Assembly: GCF_000403435.2 (NCBI RefSeq) | Contig: NZ_KE159708.1 | Location: 425,295-489,294, forward strand | Length of the DNA stretch: 64,000 bases | DNA from: Oscillibacter sp. 1-3 | GTDB taxonomy: Bacteria > Bacillota > Clostridia > Oscillospirales > Oscillospiraceae | Direction: 5' to 3' | Position numbers and translations under genes: made by a program | Shown: piece by piece, positions 16,196-24,683 of the stretch | Position numbering within the stretch: position 1 is the first letter of the stretch | How the letters are laid out: every line of letters begins with the position of its first letter | Notes under the pieces: generated by a model | The model's database searches: none | What the model was told of the DNA's origin: nothing | The model's input: the letters and a program-made list of their open reading frames with translations, nothing else

Positions 16196-19100
16196 ATGAA
16201 GAGATTTCTCTCTCTGGTCCTGACGCTGGTTATGGTCATGAGCCTCGTGACCGTCAGCGCCGGGGCCAAGGACTTCACGGACGACGACAAGATCACCTAT
16301 GACGAAGCCGTCGCCGTGGTGTCCGAGGTTGGGATTGTCGACGGCTATGCCGACGGCGCTTTCAACCCCAGCAACACCCTGACCCGTCAGGCTGCCGCGA
16401 AGATCATCTGCAACCTGATCCTGGGTCCCACCACTGCCGCCGAGCTGCACGCGGATACCGCCCCCTATCGGGACGTGCCCGTCAACAGCGAGTTCGCCGG
16501 CTACATCGCCTACTGCCAGGCCAAGGGCATCATCAGCGGCTACGCTGACGGTTCCTTCCGTCCCGGCGGCACCCTGACCGGCTATGCCTTCATGAAGATG
16601 CTGCTGGGCGCCCTGGGCTATGACGCCACCCTGGAGAGCTACGTTGGCTCCAACTGGTCCATCAACGTGGCCAAGCAGGCTCTGGGCATCGGCCTGAACG
16701 CCGGTCTCGAGGGCGAGTTCAACGGCATCAAGGCCGTGACCCGTGAGGAGGCCTGCCTGTACGCCTTCAACACCCTGCAGGCCGACCTGGTGGAGTATGG
16801 CCAGCGCCTGACCACCAACATCAACGGCACCGAGGTCACTCTGTCCTCCGGCGGCGCCCAGAGCCGTACCTGGAAGTCTCAGCAGACCCGCGTGGCCACC
16901 ATCCGCGACGACGAGATCGTCCAGTTCGCTGAGGAGTACTTCAGCAAGCTGGTCAAGAGCCCCGACAGCGACAAGTTCATGCGTCCCTCTCACACCTGGG
17001 TGTATGACAAGAAGATCCAGATCGGCACCTGGCTGGACCAGGATAAGCTGCTGGAGACCTACACCACCGGCGTGACCGGCCGCGACCTGTACGACCTGCT
17101 GGGCTCCGTCACCATCCGTGACTTTGACCTGGAGGTCTATGTTGACGGCCACGAGGCCAACAACACCACCGGCACCGTCACCACGGACTACACCCAGTAC
17201 CAGTATGCCGGCACGGATGAGGAGATCACCGCCGCCGAGATGAAGCGCTCCAACACCGACGACCTGGGCATCACCGGCGACGGCGTTCTCACCGAGATCT
17301 TCATCGACAAGGACAACGAGCTGATCACCATCACCTCTATCCACACCTGGCTGGCTCAGGCCACCACCACCTATAACGCCGACAAGGAGACCGCCAGCGT
17401 TAAGGTCCACATGTATTATACCGGCAAGAGCAACGGCAGCCTGGATCTGGTCAGCCAGACCAAGACTGTTGCTCTGGACGACGTGCCCGAGGTGGCCGAC
17501 GTCACCGCCGACACCTTCTACCTGGTGCGCATGTCCGACAAGGACACCACCAAGCTGGAAGTGGCCGACATGGGCGAGCCCGAGATCCTGGAGCAGAGCA
17601 CCGTTACCAAGTTCTCCCTGTCCACGAAGTTCGGCCAGGGCCAGGACGGTCTCAAGTATCCCACCAAGCTGACCACCGGCGGCAATGAGTACGCCGACAG
17701 CGACCGCGCCTGCTACGACGTGGACGTGCTGGACCAGTATGACAACGATCTGCTGACCACCAACACCTACAACGTGTATCTCGACAAGTACGGCTATTTC
17801 ATCGGCATCGACCTGTTCGAGGGCACCAAGCAGTATGTCTTCGTCACCGGCTATGACATGCGCAACAGCAACCTCTCCATCCAGACCGCCAGCGCGGCCG
17901 GTATCTTCCTGGACGGCACCATGCAGAACATCACCGTCAACGTGAAGGATACCAACAGCAATATCAAGAACATGGTTACCGACAAGTCCCACGGCGGCGT
18001 GAATGACGCTCTGACAGATGAAGAGTACGCCAACGCCAACGCCTACTACCAGAAGTGGGGCACCAACACCAGCGACGGCGTGTATCTGCTGAACCGCTGG
18101 TACACCTACACCGTGACTGAGGCCGGTGTTTACACCCTGAAGCCCTGCGTGGATAAGAACGGCGTGGCCATGATGCTGGCCTCCAAGACCGACGACGTGA
18201 CCACCGGCGACGCCAGCGAGCTGAAGCTGAACTGCGCCAAGCTGCGCCTGGACGGCGTGGAGGACAGCGGCGAGGCCCGTGACGGCGACCTGCTGATCGG
18301 CGAGACCATGCAGTACACCAAGGGCACCGGCACCGGCGCAGGCAAGGTTCTGACCACCGCCCGCGCCTATGGCGAGGACGAGTCCGTGTTCATCACCGTG
18401 GACGTGGATGAGGTCAGCGCTTCCGCCGGCGGCGCCGTCGGCTCCCAGAAGCTGGACATCACCAAGGCCATCACCGACGTCAACGGCGTCTACACCGGCG
18501 TGCAGGACGTGGACATCATCACCAGAACCACCAACCGCGTCCAGGGCAAGTATTATGTGAATAATACCGATAAGGGCGCCGGTCCTGTTGCCACTGCCGC
18601 CATTGATACCCATGCCGCTGACGACCAGAACGGCCACTGGGTGACCGCGGACGGCACCGACAGCTACCTGGGCGAGAACGCCTACGCCGTGTTCGACAAG
18701 AACCACTTCATCATCGGCGCCGTGATTCTGGGCGAGGCCGAGGGCAACAACGCCACCAAGGCTTACATCCTCGATCCCGTCAAGTACGAGCGCTATGAGA
18801 ACGGCACCTACTACTGGCAGTTCGAGGCCGTCATCAACGGCGAGATTGTCAAGCAGGAGGCCGAGAGCAAGTTCGCCAGCACCATCGACACCATGCGCGA
18901 GAACCAGTACGAGGTCGTTGAGCTGCGCTACAAGGCCGCTGACAGCGAGATCGTCACCGATGTCAAGGAGATCGAGCGCAAGGATACGGATGCCACCACC
19001 GCCGCCGACAAGATCTACGGCTATCCCTTCGGCGAGATCCTGACCACCGGCCACAAGGTGAAGGACAACGAGAGCGTCTATGACGTGGTCCTCACCGGCG

Positions 19101-20665
19101 CCGAGGACGACGCTGTGGCTCACACCACCACCTTCAAGGGCGTCACCCGTCCCCGGACCAATACCCAGGAGCACCCCTCTTCCGGCAGGACCTTCGTAGC
19201 CACCCAGGAGGGCACCCTGCGTCTCCAGGGCCGCACCCTGTACGTCCTGGACGGCCAGCACGATTACGGCATTGACTTCGTCCGCGACGCCAAGGCCGTT
19301 GTCCGCCAGCGCGAGGGCTACCTCGACGCCAGCAACAGCGAGGTTTCCAGCTGGGAGAACCGCGCCTATACCTCTGTCCAGGAGGCCATTGACAGCCTGG
19401 GCGATCCCAACACCGCTACCGGCGAGAAGGAGTTCCGCGGCATCATCACCGCCGTCCTGAACAGCCAGGGCGTGGCCGAGTGGGTCGTGTTCTACTCTGA
19501 TACTCTGGCCGAGACCAAGAACAACACCAGTGTCTCCGGCGCCACTATCGAGCTGGAGCTGTGGGTTGAGCTGCCCGGCTTCTCCGCCCAGATGTGGGAG
19601 AAGCGGACGGTTGCCCGTCCCGCCGACGGCACCGACCAGGCCATTGTCACCGCTCCCGTGGTTGCTGGCTACACGCCTGTGAATCCCAGCGTCACCATCA
19701 AGTGGAACAAGAATCTGGACGGCTCCAAGATGATCTTCCAGTACACTGGCAGCGCTTCGACTCCCGAGGATCCCACTGACGATACCCGGACTGTCCGCGT
19801 GCAGTATGTGACGGGCTACAACGCCACGCCTGCGTCTGCGACAGGAAAGGTCGGTACTCAGGACGTCACAGTTCCTCTGTCCGCCGCCGGTTACGGCACT
19901 CTGGCGGAGAGCCTGCTCGAGATTCCCGATGGCTTTAAGCTCAAGGCCGGCGCCAACACTCCCGGCACTGACACCGACCTGGGCAAGGAGATCGAAAAGG
20001 CGACTACTCCTTTGACCCTGAGCGTGACAGTTGAAGAGCGCAGCGACGTGACCAAGGTTGAGATTCTCAATGCGCCCACTGCCCTCGACCTCCTGTATAA
20101 CTGCAACGCCGCCGCTGTTGCGGCCGCCGCCGATGATGCGGGGATCAAGGTTAAGATCACCTACAAGACTGGCGACGATGAGGTCTCCAGAACGGTCGAC
20201 GCGAACGATGCCGGTTTGACCTGGGATGCCGCAGGTACGACAAACCCCGGCACCACCAAGGTGACCCACACTGCCTCCAGCGTAGCGAGCACCACCATCC
20301 CCACCGAGCTGTATGCTGCGGTTGCCGCCGGTGCGTTCACTGCTGCCGCTGGAAGTCAGATTGCTACTGGCTTCACTGCGGCCAGCAACCCGGCTCTGCC
20401 CATCAGCAAGGTTAAGGTTGGTGATACCATCACCATCACCTTTACTCAGACCACAGCTGCCGACCTGACCTTCGGAGCCACTAGAGCGGTTACCCCCACT
20501 GGCGGCACAATCGAGACCCTGGCCGCTGGCGACTGGGCTGTGACCGACGGTGTTGCTGCTAACGTTGGTACTGGCACTGAGGCTGTTAACGGTGTTGTCT
20601 CCGTGACCATTACGGTGGCGACTATCACTGCTGCCGCCTTCTCTGCTGAGGTAAGTGTTTCCTGA
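16196..20665 (+). CDS. Large S-layer-homology (SLH) surface protein
   Basis: A secreted protein of 1,489 residues. The signal peptide is MKRFLSLVLTLVMVMSLVTVSAGA. Three SLH-type segments follow in residues 25-205 (VGIVDGYADGAFNPSNTLTRQ; GIISGYADGSFRPGGTLT; a weaker third ending AVTREEACLYAFNTLQ), which bind pyruvylated or secondary cell-wall polymer. The rest is beta-rich, Thr/Asp/Lys-rich and without recognised enzymatic motifs. The C-terminal 350 residues are Ala/Thr-rich and may form Ig-like repeats. Codon use is strongly restricted (GCC, GAC, CTG, AAG) compared with most neighbours, as expected for a very highly expressed gene. A strong ribosome site and terminator bracket it. It may be a main S-layer subunit. 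Confidence 0.86.
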   Translation: MKRFLSLVLTLVMVMSLVTVSAGAKDFTDDDKITYDEAVAVVSEVGIVDGYADGAFNPSNTLTRQAAAKIICNLILGPTTAAELHADTAPYRDVPVNSEFAGYIAYCQAKGIISGYADGSFRPGGTLTGYAFMKMLLGALGYDATLESYVGSNWSINVAKQALGIGLNAGLEGEFNGIKAVTREEACLYAFNTLQADLVEYGQRLTTNINGTEVTLSSGGAQSRTWKSQQTRVATIRDDEIVQFAEEYFSKLVKSPDSDKFMRPSHTWVYDKKIQIGTWLDQDKLLETYTTGVTGRDLYDLLGSVTIRDFDLEVYVDGHEANNTTGTVTTDYTQYQYAGTDEEITAAEMKRSNTDDLGITGDGVLTEIFIDKDNELITITSIHTWLAQATTTYNADKETASVKVHMYYTGKSNGSLDLVSQTKTVALDDVPEVADVTADTFYLVRMSDKDTTKLEVADMGEPEILEQSTVTKFSLSTKFGQGQDGLKYPTKLTTGGNEYADSDRACYDVDVLDQYDNDLLTTNTYNVYLDKYGYFIGIDLFEGTKQYVFVTGYDMRNSNLSIQTASAAGIFLDGTMQNITVNVKDTNSNIKNMVTDKSHGGVNDALTDEEYANANAYYQKWGTNTSDGVYLLNRWYTYTVTEAGVYTLKPCVDKNGVAMMLASKTDDVTTGDASELKLNCAKLRLDGVEDSGEARDGDLLIGETMQYTKGTGTGAGKVLTTARAYGEDESVFITVDVDEVSASAGGAVGSQKLDITKAITDVNGVYTGVQDVDIITRTTNRVQGKYYVNNTDKGAGPVATAAIDTHAADDQNGHWVTADGTDSYLGENAYAVFDKNHFIIGAVILGEAEGNNATKAYILDPVKYERYENGTYYWQFEAVINGEIVKQEAESKFASTIDTMRENQYEVVELRYKAADSEIVTDVKEIERKDTDATTAADKIYGYPFGEILTTGHKVKDNESVYDVVLTGAEDDAVAHTTTFKGVTRPRTNTQEHPSSGRTFVATQEGTLRLQGRTLYVLDGQHDYGIDFVRDAKAVVRQREGYLDASNSEVSSWENRAYTSVQEAIDSLGDPNTATGEKEFRGIITAVLNSQGVAEWVVFYSDTLAETKNNTSVSGATIELELWVELPGFSAQMWEKRTVARPADGTDQAIVTAPVVAGYTPVNPSVTIKWNKNLDGSKMIFQYTGSASTPEDPTDDTRTVRVQYVTGYNATPASATGKVGTQDVTVPLSAAGYGTLAESLLEIPDGFKLKAGANTPGTDTDLGKEIEKATTPLTLSVTVEERSDVTKVEILNAPTALDLLYNCNAAAVAAAADDAGIKVKITYKTGDDEVSRTVDANDAGLTWDAAGTTNPGTTKVTHTASSVASTTIPTELYAAVAAGAFTAAAGSQIATGFTAASNPALPISKVKVGDTITITFTQTTAADLTFGATRAVTPTGGTIETLAAGDWAVTDGVAANVGTGTEAVNGVVSVTITVATITAAAFSAEVSVS

Positions 20666-20724
20666 TCTGCTGGCTTTCCAAATCAGATCCTGATCTGGAC
20701 AAATAAAGCGGTAGACACAACAAG

Positions 20725-20753
20725 GGCCCCCGGCTTTCGCCGGGGGCCTTTCC
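20725..20753 (+). terminator. Intrinsic terminator of the SLH gene
   Basis: GGCCCCCGGC (20725-20734) pairs with GCCGGGGGCC (20739-20748), followed by TTTCCC, about 60 bases after the stop codon. Confidence 0.85.
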
Positions 20754-20859
20754 CTGTCCATTGATTTGTCCGCCTCCGGAGACGCCGTCCCCGGCTTTGG
20801 GGGGGCGGGGGAGTCTGCGGTCCGGGCTTCCGCCCTCAGCGCCGCCCGATCTTCGCCTT

Positions 20860-22236
20860 TTACGAATCAGCCTCCAGCCGTGCCATGGCGGGCCGGAACT
20901 GCATGGAGAACATGACGGCCGTGGTGGTCACCGCCAGGGCGTCCGCCACCGGCTCCGCCAAAAACACGGCGAAAACCTTGTCCGCGAAAAACTGGGGCAG
21001 AATATAGATCAGGGGAATCAGCAAAATGATCTTCCGCAGCACCGCCAGAAACAAAGACGTCTTCGCGTTCCCCAGGGCCACAAAGGTCTGCTGGCAGGCG
21101 ATTTGGACGCCGAAAATGCCCGTGGCCCCCATGTAGATCCGCAGGGCCCGCGCGGTGTACTCCACCATCTCCGGACTGTTGTTGAAAATCAGGGCGAATA
21201 TCTCCGGAAACAGCTGCACCAGGGCCCACATGGTCAGAGAGTAGATCAGACAGCACCGCAGCAGCACCCGGAAGGCGTCCCGCACCCGCTGGGCGTTCCG
21301 GGCGCCGTAGTTGTAGCTGATGATGGGCTGGGCCCCCTGGGTCAGGCCCTGGAGGGGCATCATGGCGAACTGCATGATGCTGGTCAGCACGGTCATGGCC
21401 CCCACGGCGATGTCCCCGCCGTATTTCAGCAAAGAGGAGTTGAAGCACATGGCGATCAGGCTCTCCGTGGACTGCATGATAAAGGGGGAGAGGCCCAGGG
21501 CCAGGCAGGGCAGAACCACGGCGGCCCGGGGCCGCAGGTTTTCCCGCCGGACGCGCCACTTGGTTTTGCCGCCGGTGAGAAACCGCATCACCCATACCGC
21601 GGACACGGCCTGGGAGAGGATCGTCGCCAGGGCCGCCCCCCGCACCCCCAGTCCAAAGCCGAAGATGAAAATGGGGTCCAGAATGGTGTTCAGAATGGCG
21701 CCGATGAGCACGGTTTTCATGCTGACGGTGGTAAAGCCCTGCGCGGTGATATAGGCGTTCATGCCCAGAGTCAGCTGGACGAACAGCGTGCCCAGGGAGT
21801 AGATGCGCATATAGCTCAGGGCGTAGCCGATGGTGTTTTCGCTGGCGCCGAAGATCAGCAGCAGCGGCTCCGCCAGCAGCTGAAACGCCGCCGTCAGGCA
21901 CAGGGAGGTGACCACAAGCAGCGTCAGACAGCCGCCCATGATCCGCTCGGCCTCCGCCGTGTTTCCCCGGCCCTCCTGAATGGAGGCCCGGGGCGCACCG
22001 CCCATGGCCATCAGCGCCGCGAAGGCGGAGATAATCATGATGACCGGCAGGCACACCCCCACGCCGGTGAGGGCCAGCTTGCCCACGGTGTCCGCCGGCT
22101 GCATGTGGCCAATGTACACCCGGTCCACCAGGTTGTAGAGCATGTTGACAATCTGGGATGTGATGGTGGGCAGGGCCAGGGAGAACAGGAGCTTCCCCAC
22201 CCTGCCGCTGCCAAGGTCCGCCTGTTTTTGATTCAT
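20860..22236 (-). CDS. MATE family efflux transporter
   Basis: A 12-helix multidrug/toxin antiporter of 458 residues. The two MatE halves start with GKLLFSLALPTITSQIVNMLYNLVDRVYIGHM and GLSPFIMQSTESLIAMCFNSSL. Other family blocks are AQGFTTVSMKTVLIGAILNTILDPIFIFGFGLGVRGAALAT and GAQPIISYNYGARNAQRV. Its start overlaps the end of the upstream marR gene by four bases, a common arrangement in which the MarR protein controls its own efflux partner. Substrate unknown. Confidence 0.93.
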   Translation of the reverse strand: MNQKQADLGSGRVGKLLFSLALPTITSQIVNMLYNLVDRVYIGHMQPADTVGKLALTGVGVCLPVIMIISAFAALMAMGGAPRASIQEGRGNTAEAERIMGGCLTLLVVTSLCLTAAFQLLAEPLLLIFGASENTIGYALSYMRIYSLGTLFVQLTLGMNAYITAQGFTTVSMKTVLIGAILNTILDPIFIFGFGLGVRGAALATILSQAVSAVWVMRFLTGGKTKWRVRRENLRPRAAVVLPCLALGLSPFIMQSTESLIAMCFNSSLLKYGGDIAVGAMTVLTSIMQFAMMPLQGLTQGAQPIISYNYGARNAQRVRDAFRVLLRCCLIYSLTMWALVQLFPEIFALIFNNSPEMVEYTARALRIYMGATGIFGVQIACQQTFVALGNAKTSLFLAVLRKIILLIPLIYILPQFFADKVFAVFLAEPVADALAVTTTAVMFSMQFRPAMARLEADS

Positions 22237-22685
22237 GGCTGCGCTTCCTCCTCCATAAGATGTGCGCCGTTTTCCAGTACTGTCTCCAGCAGGCGGCGGA
22301 ACTGGGCCTCGTCCTCTGGCGAGAAGTCCGCCAGAAGCCGCCGCCCGCAGGCCGCCTGGATGGCCTGGGCCTCCCGGGCCAGAGGCGCGCCCGCCTCCGT
22401 GACGGCCAGGTGGACCACCCGGCGGTCAGACGCGTCCGGCGCTCTGCGGAGGACGCCCCGGGCCGCCAGCAGGTCCACCGCCTGGGAGACCTGGGATTTG
22501 GCCAGCCCCCGGTACTCCGCCACGTCCCGGGCGGTGTCATAGCCGGGGTTGTTGGCCAGAAACAGCAGCACGTGGATCTCCCGCATGGTCAGGCCGGTGC
22601 GCTCCAGCAGGGGGACGAATTGACGCTCGTAAAACCGCTCAAACTGTTTGGAGAACCGCAGCAGCCGGGTGGTGACGGTGGGCAT
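22233..22685 (-). CDS. MarR family transcriptional regulator
   Basis: A winged-helix regulator of 150 residues, likely dimeric and ligand-released. The DNA-binding part runs through LTMREIHVLLFLANNPGYDTARDVAEYRGLAKSQVSQAVDLLAARGVLRR, followed by the wing APDASDRRVVHLAVTEAG. It forms a two-gene operon with the MATE pump and probably represses it. An inverted repeat is present upstream at 22702-22730. Confidence 0.92.
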   Translation of the reverse strand: MPTVTTRLLRFSKQFERFYERQFVPLLERTGLTMREIHVLLFLANNPGYDTARDVAEYRGLAKSQVSQAVDLLAARGVLRRAPDASDRRVVHLAVTEAGAPLAREAQAIQAACGRRLLADFSPEDEAQFRRLLETVLENGAHLMEEEAQP

Positions 22686-22701
22686 GGTGGCACCTCCAAT
22701 C

Positions 22702-22730
22702 GTTTCTTAAAAAACTGTTCTGCAAGAAAC
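22702..22730. promoter_or_regulatory. Candidate MarR operator
   Basis: GTTTCTT (22702-22708) and AAGAAAC (22724-22730) form a perfect dyad 17 bases upstream of the marR start. This is a plausible autoregulatory site for the marR-MATE operon. Confidence 0.55.
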
Positions 22731-22795
22731 TATTATGACTATATCACCAACCTCCGCCGCCGTCAAGGATTTCTTCTCCGGCCGCCATTTTACCA

Positions 22796-22824
22796 TTGAC
22801 AAACAGATGCTTGTGCGGTATGAT
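22796..22824 (+). promoter_or_regulatory. Sigma-A promoter of degV
   Basis: TTGACA (22796-22801) and TATGAT (22819-22824) with a 17-base spacer, 45 bases before the degV start. Confidence 0.8.
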
Positions 22825-22868
22825 AATAGAAAATGTGGTATACAAAACCATGTTATAAGGAGTTTGTT

Positions 22869-23714
22869 ATGATTTGGAACGTTGTGAGTGACAGCAGCTG
22901 TGATCTGCGAATGGCGTCCTTCCAGGACAGCCCCGTCCGATTTGAGATTGTCCCCCTGCGCATCCAGGTGGGGGAGCGGGAGTTCATCGACAACGATGAG
23001 CTGGTGATCCCCGAGATGCTGGAGGCCATGGCGGCGGAAAAGGCGGCGGCCTCCACGGCGTGCCCCTCTCCGGCGGCCTTTGCAAGGGCCTTTGAGGCCG
23101 GGGACTGCACAGTGTGCTTCACCATCTCCGCCAACCTCTCCGGCACCTACAACGCTGCCGTGATGGCCCGGGACATGGTGCTGGAGGAGCACCCGGAGAA
23201 GAAGATCTGCGTCATCGACTCCAAGGCCACCGCCGGGGCCATGGCGCTGCTGGTTTACCGGGCCATCGCGCTGATGAAGGACGCGGCGGCGGACGCCTTT
23301 GAGGACATCTGCGACCAGCTGCGCCTGTACCAGGCGGCCCTGCGGACCTGCTTTACCCTGGAGAATTTCGACAACCTCATTAAAAATGGCCGTATGCGGC
23401 CCCTGGTGGGCAGTCTGCTCCACTCCCTGGGCATCCACGTCATCGCCGACGCCACGCCCCAGGGCACCATTCATGTGGCCGACAAGGCCCGGGGAGAGGC
23501 CAAGACCTGCAGGGCCATCGCCGCCCTCATGGGGGCCAGCAAGGACTGCACCGGGGCCCGGGTGGTGATCTCCCACTGCGAGAACCTCCCCGGCGCGCTG
23601 AAACTGAAGCAGGCCATCCACGACGCCCTGCCGGTGAGGAGTGTGGACATCATCTCCTGCCGCGGCCTCACCAGCTTTTACGCCATGGAGAAGGGGCTTA
23701 TTATCGGCTATTGA
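22869..23714 (+). CDS. DegV family fatty-acid-binding protein
   Basis: DegV proteins bind single fatty acids. Some (FakB) present them to the FakA kinase for phospholipid synthesis. The 281 residues contain VVSDSSCDL at the N-terminus, the FTISANLSGTYNAAVMARD lipid-contact motif and LENFDNLIKNGRMRP near the middle. ATG 22869 has AAGGAG upstream. No fakA gene is adjacent, so its role in lipid incorporation is inferred from the family only. It is a monocistronic gene with its own promoter and terminator. Confidence 0.9.
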   Translation: MIWNVVSDSSCDLRMASFQDSPVRFEIVPLRIQVGEREFIDNDELVIPEMLEAMAAEKAAASTACPSPAAFARAFEAGDCTVCFTISANLSGTYNAAVMARDMVLEEHPEKKICVIDSKATAGAMALLVYRAIALMKDAAADAFEDICDQLRLYQAALRTCFTLENFDNLIKNGRMRPLVGSLLHSLGIHVIADATPQGTIHVADKARGEAKTCRAIAALMGASKDCTGARVVISHCENLPGALKLKQAIHDALPVRSVDIISCRGLTSFYAMEKGLIIGY

Positions 23715-23734
23715 ACGAGCGGCAAGAGCGATCA

Positions 23735-23773
23735 AAAAAGATGCGGCATGGAAAACCATGCCGCATCTTTTTA
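23735..23773. terminator. Bidirectional intrinsic terminator
   Basis: A perfect 17-bp stem, AAAAAGATGCGGCATGG (23735-23751) with its complement (23756-23772) around an AAAA loop, has T-runs on both strands. It ends degV and also overlaps the stop codon of the minus-strand small gene. Confidence 0.9.
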
Positions 23774-23923
23774 CTCCGCCTCCGCCTCCCGGATGATCTC
23801 GTCCAGTACGCCGATCAGGTCGTACAGGGTGTTGATGCTCACGTTTTTGGCCAGGATGGCGTTTTGCAGGGCAGGGGACAGGGAGTCGAACTGGGAGCGG
23901 ACCTTGGGGCTGATAGTGCTCAT
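23771..23923 (-). CDS. Small 50-residue protein downstream of rubrerythrin
   Basis: An intact frame runs from ATG 23923 to TAA 23771. It encodes MSTISPKVRSQFDSLSPALQ, then NAILAKNVSINTLYDLIGVL and the acidic tail DEIIREAEAE. GTGAGG precedes the start. It begins only eight bases after the rubrerythrin stop, and its stop codon lies in the terminator stem, as expected for the last gene of an operon. It looks like a helical, soluble protein. I do not recognise a family. The tight coupling suggests a role with rubrerythrin, but that is inference. Confidence 0.68.
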   Translation of the reverse strand: MSTISPKVRSQFDSLSPALQNAILAKNVSINTLYDLIGVLDEIIREAEAE

Positions 23924-23930
23924 GCCGGCC

Positions 23931-24545
23931 TCACTTTCCCAGGACCTGAGCGCCGCCGTAGGGGGCCATGTCCAGCCGGATATAGTAGCCCTGGTCGTGC
24001 TCGCACACCGGGCACAGCCTGGGGGCCTCCGCGCCCTCGTAGATATAGCCGCAGTTCAGGCACATCCAGGCGGCCTTGCCCTGGCTGGAGAACAGCCGGC
24101 CCTGGTCCAACAGGTCCGCGAGATAGGCGAAGCGGTTTCCGTGGGTCTTTTCGATCTCGGCAATCTGGCGGAAGGAGGCCGCCACCTTGGGGAAGCCCTC
24201 CTTCTGGGCGGTGTCGGCAAAGTCCTTGTACACCGGGTCGTGCTCCTCAAACTCGTTGTGCTGGGCCCGCCGCAGCAGCTGGAGGATGTCGTTGGTGATG
24301 TCCACCGGATAGCCGCCGTCAATGTGGACGGTCTCGCCGGCCAGTTCCTTCATGTGGTTGTAGAAGATCTCGGCGTGTTCCTTCTCCTGGCCGGCGGTGA
24401 AGGTGAACACGTCCGCCAGCACCTGCAGTTTCTGCTGCTGGCAGAGCCCGGCGGCAAAGGTGTAGCGGTTCCGGGCCTGGCTCTCGCCGGCAAAGGCCCG
24501 CATCAGATTTTTCAGCGTCTCGCTGCTTTTGAAATCCACAGACAT
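23931..24545 (-). CDS. Rubrerythrin
   Basis: A non-haem diiron peroxidase that reduces hydrogen peroxide in anaerobes, usually taking electrons from rubredoxin. The 204 residues comprise the four-helix diiron domain (AFAGESQARNRYTFAA; AGQEKEHAEIFYNHM; EFEEHDPVYKDFADTA; EIEKTHGNRF) with the expected ExxH metal ligands. A C-terminal rubredoxin-like zinc/iron site follows (CLNCGYIYEG and CPVCEHDQGYY). ATG 24545 lies seven bases after AGGAGG. A small 50-residue gene follows directly. Confidence 0.95.
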   Translation of the reverse strand: MSVDFKSSETLKNLMRAFAGESQARNRYTFAAGLCQQQKLQVLADVFTFTAGQEKEHAEIFYNHMKELAGETVHIDGGYPVDITNDILQLLRRAQHNEFEEHDPVYKDFADTAQKEGFPKVAASFRQIAEIEKTHGNRFAYLADLLDQGRLFSSQGKAAWMCLNCGYIYEGAEAPRLCPVCEHDQGYYIRLDMAPYGGAQVLGK

Positions 24546-24610
24546 GGAAGTTCCTCCTGTTCGATAATACATACAGGATTCCACCCGCGGGCGGATTTAT
24601 GCGCGGTGTG

Positions 24611-24645
24611 AAAAAACATCCCCGAAGGCATGTCCTCCGGGGATG
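24611..24645 (-). terminator. Terminator of the Na/Pi symporter gene
   Basis: On the minus strand CATCCCCGGAGGA folds back onto TTCGGGGATG and is followed by TTTTTTC. It lies 38 bases past the symporter stop and before the rubrerythrin start. Confidence 0.8.
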
Positions 24646-24683
24646 GGCGCGGATTGGGAGATTTTGAAGCGGGGGCTTGCCCG

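Noticed and set aside
16088..20761. An uninterrupted 1,557-codon frame antisense to the SLH gene
   Set aside because: It mirrors the SLH gene over its full length. The restricted codon set of that gene, with few TTA, CTA or TCA codons, leaves the opposite strand open. The translated sequence is low-complexity (long Gly/Val/Ala/Leu/His runs), has no ribosome site and no known motif.
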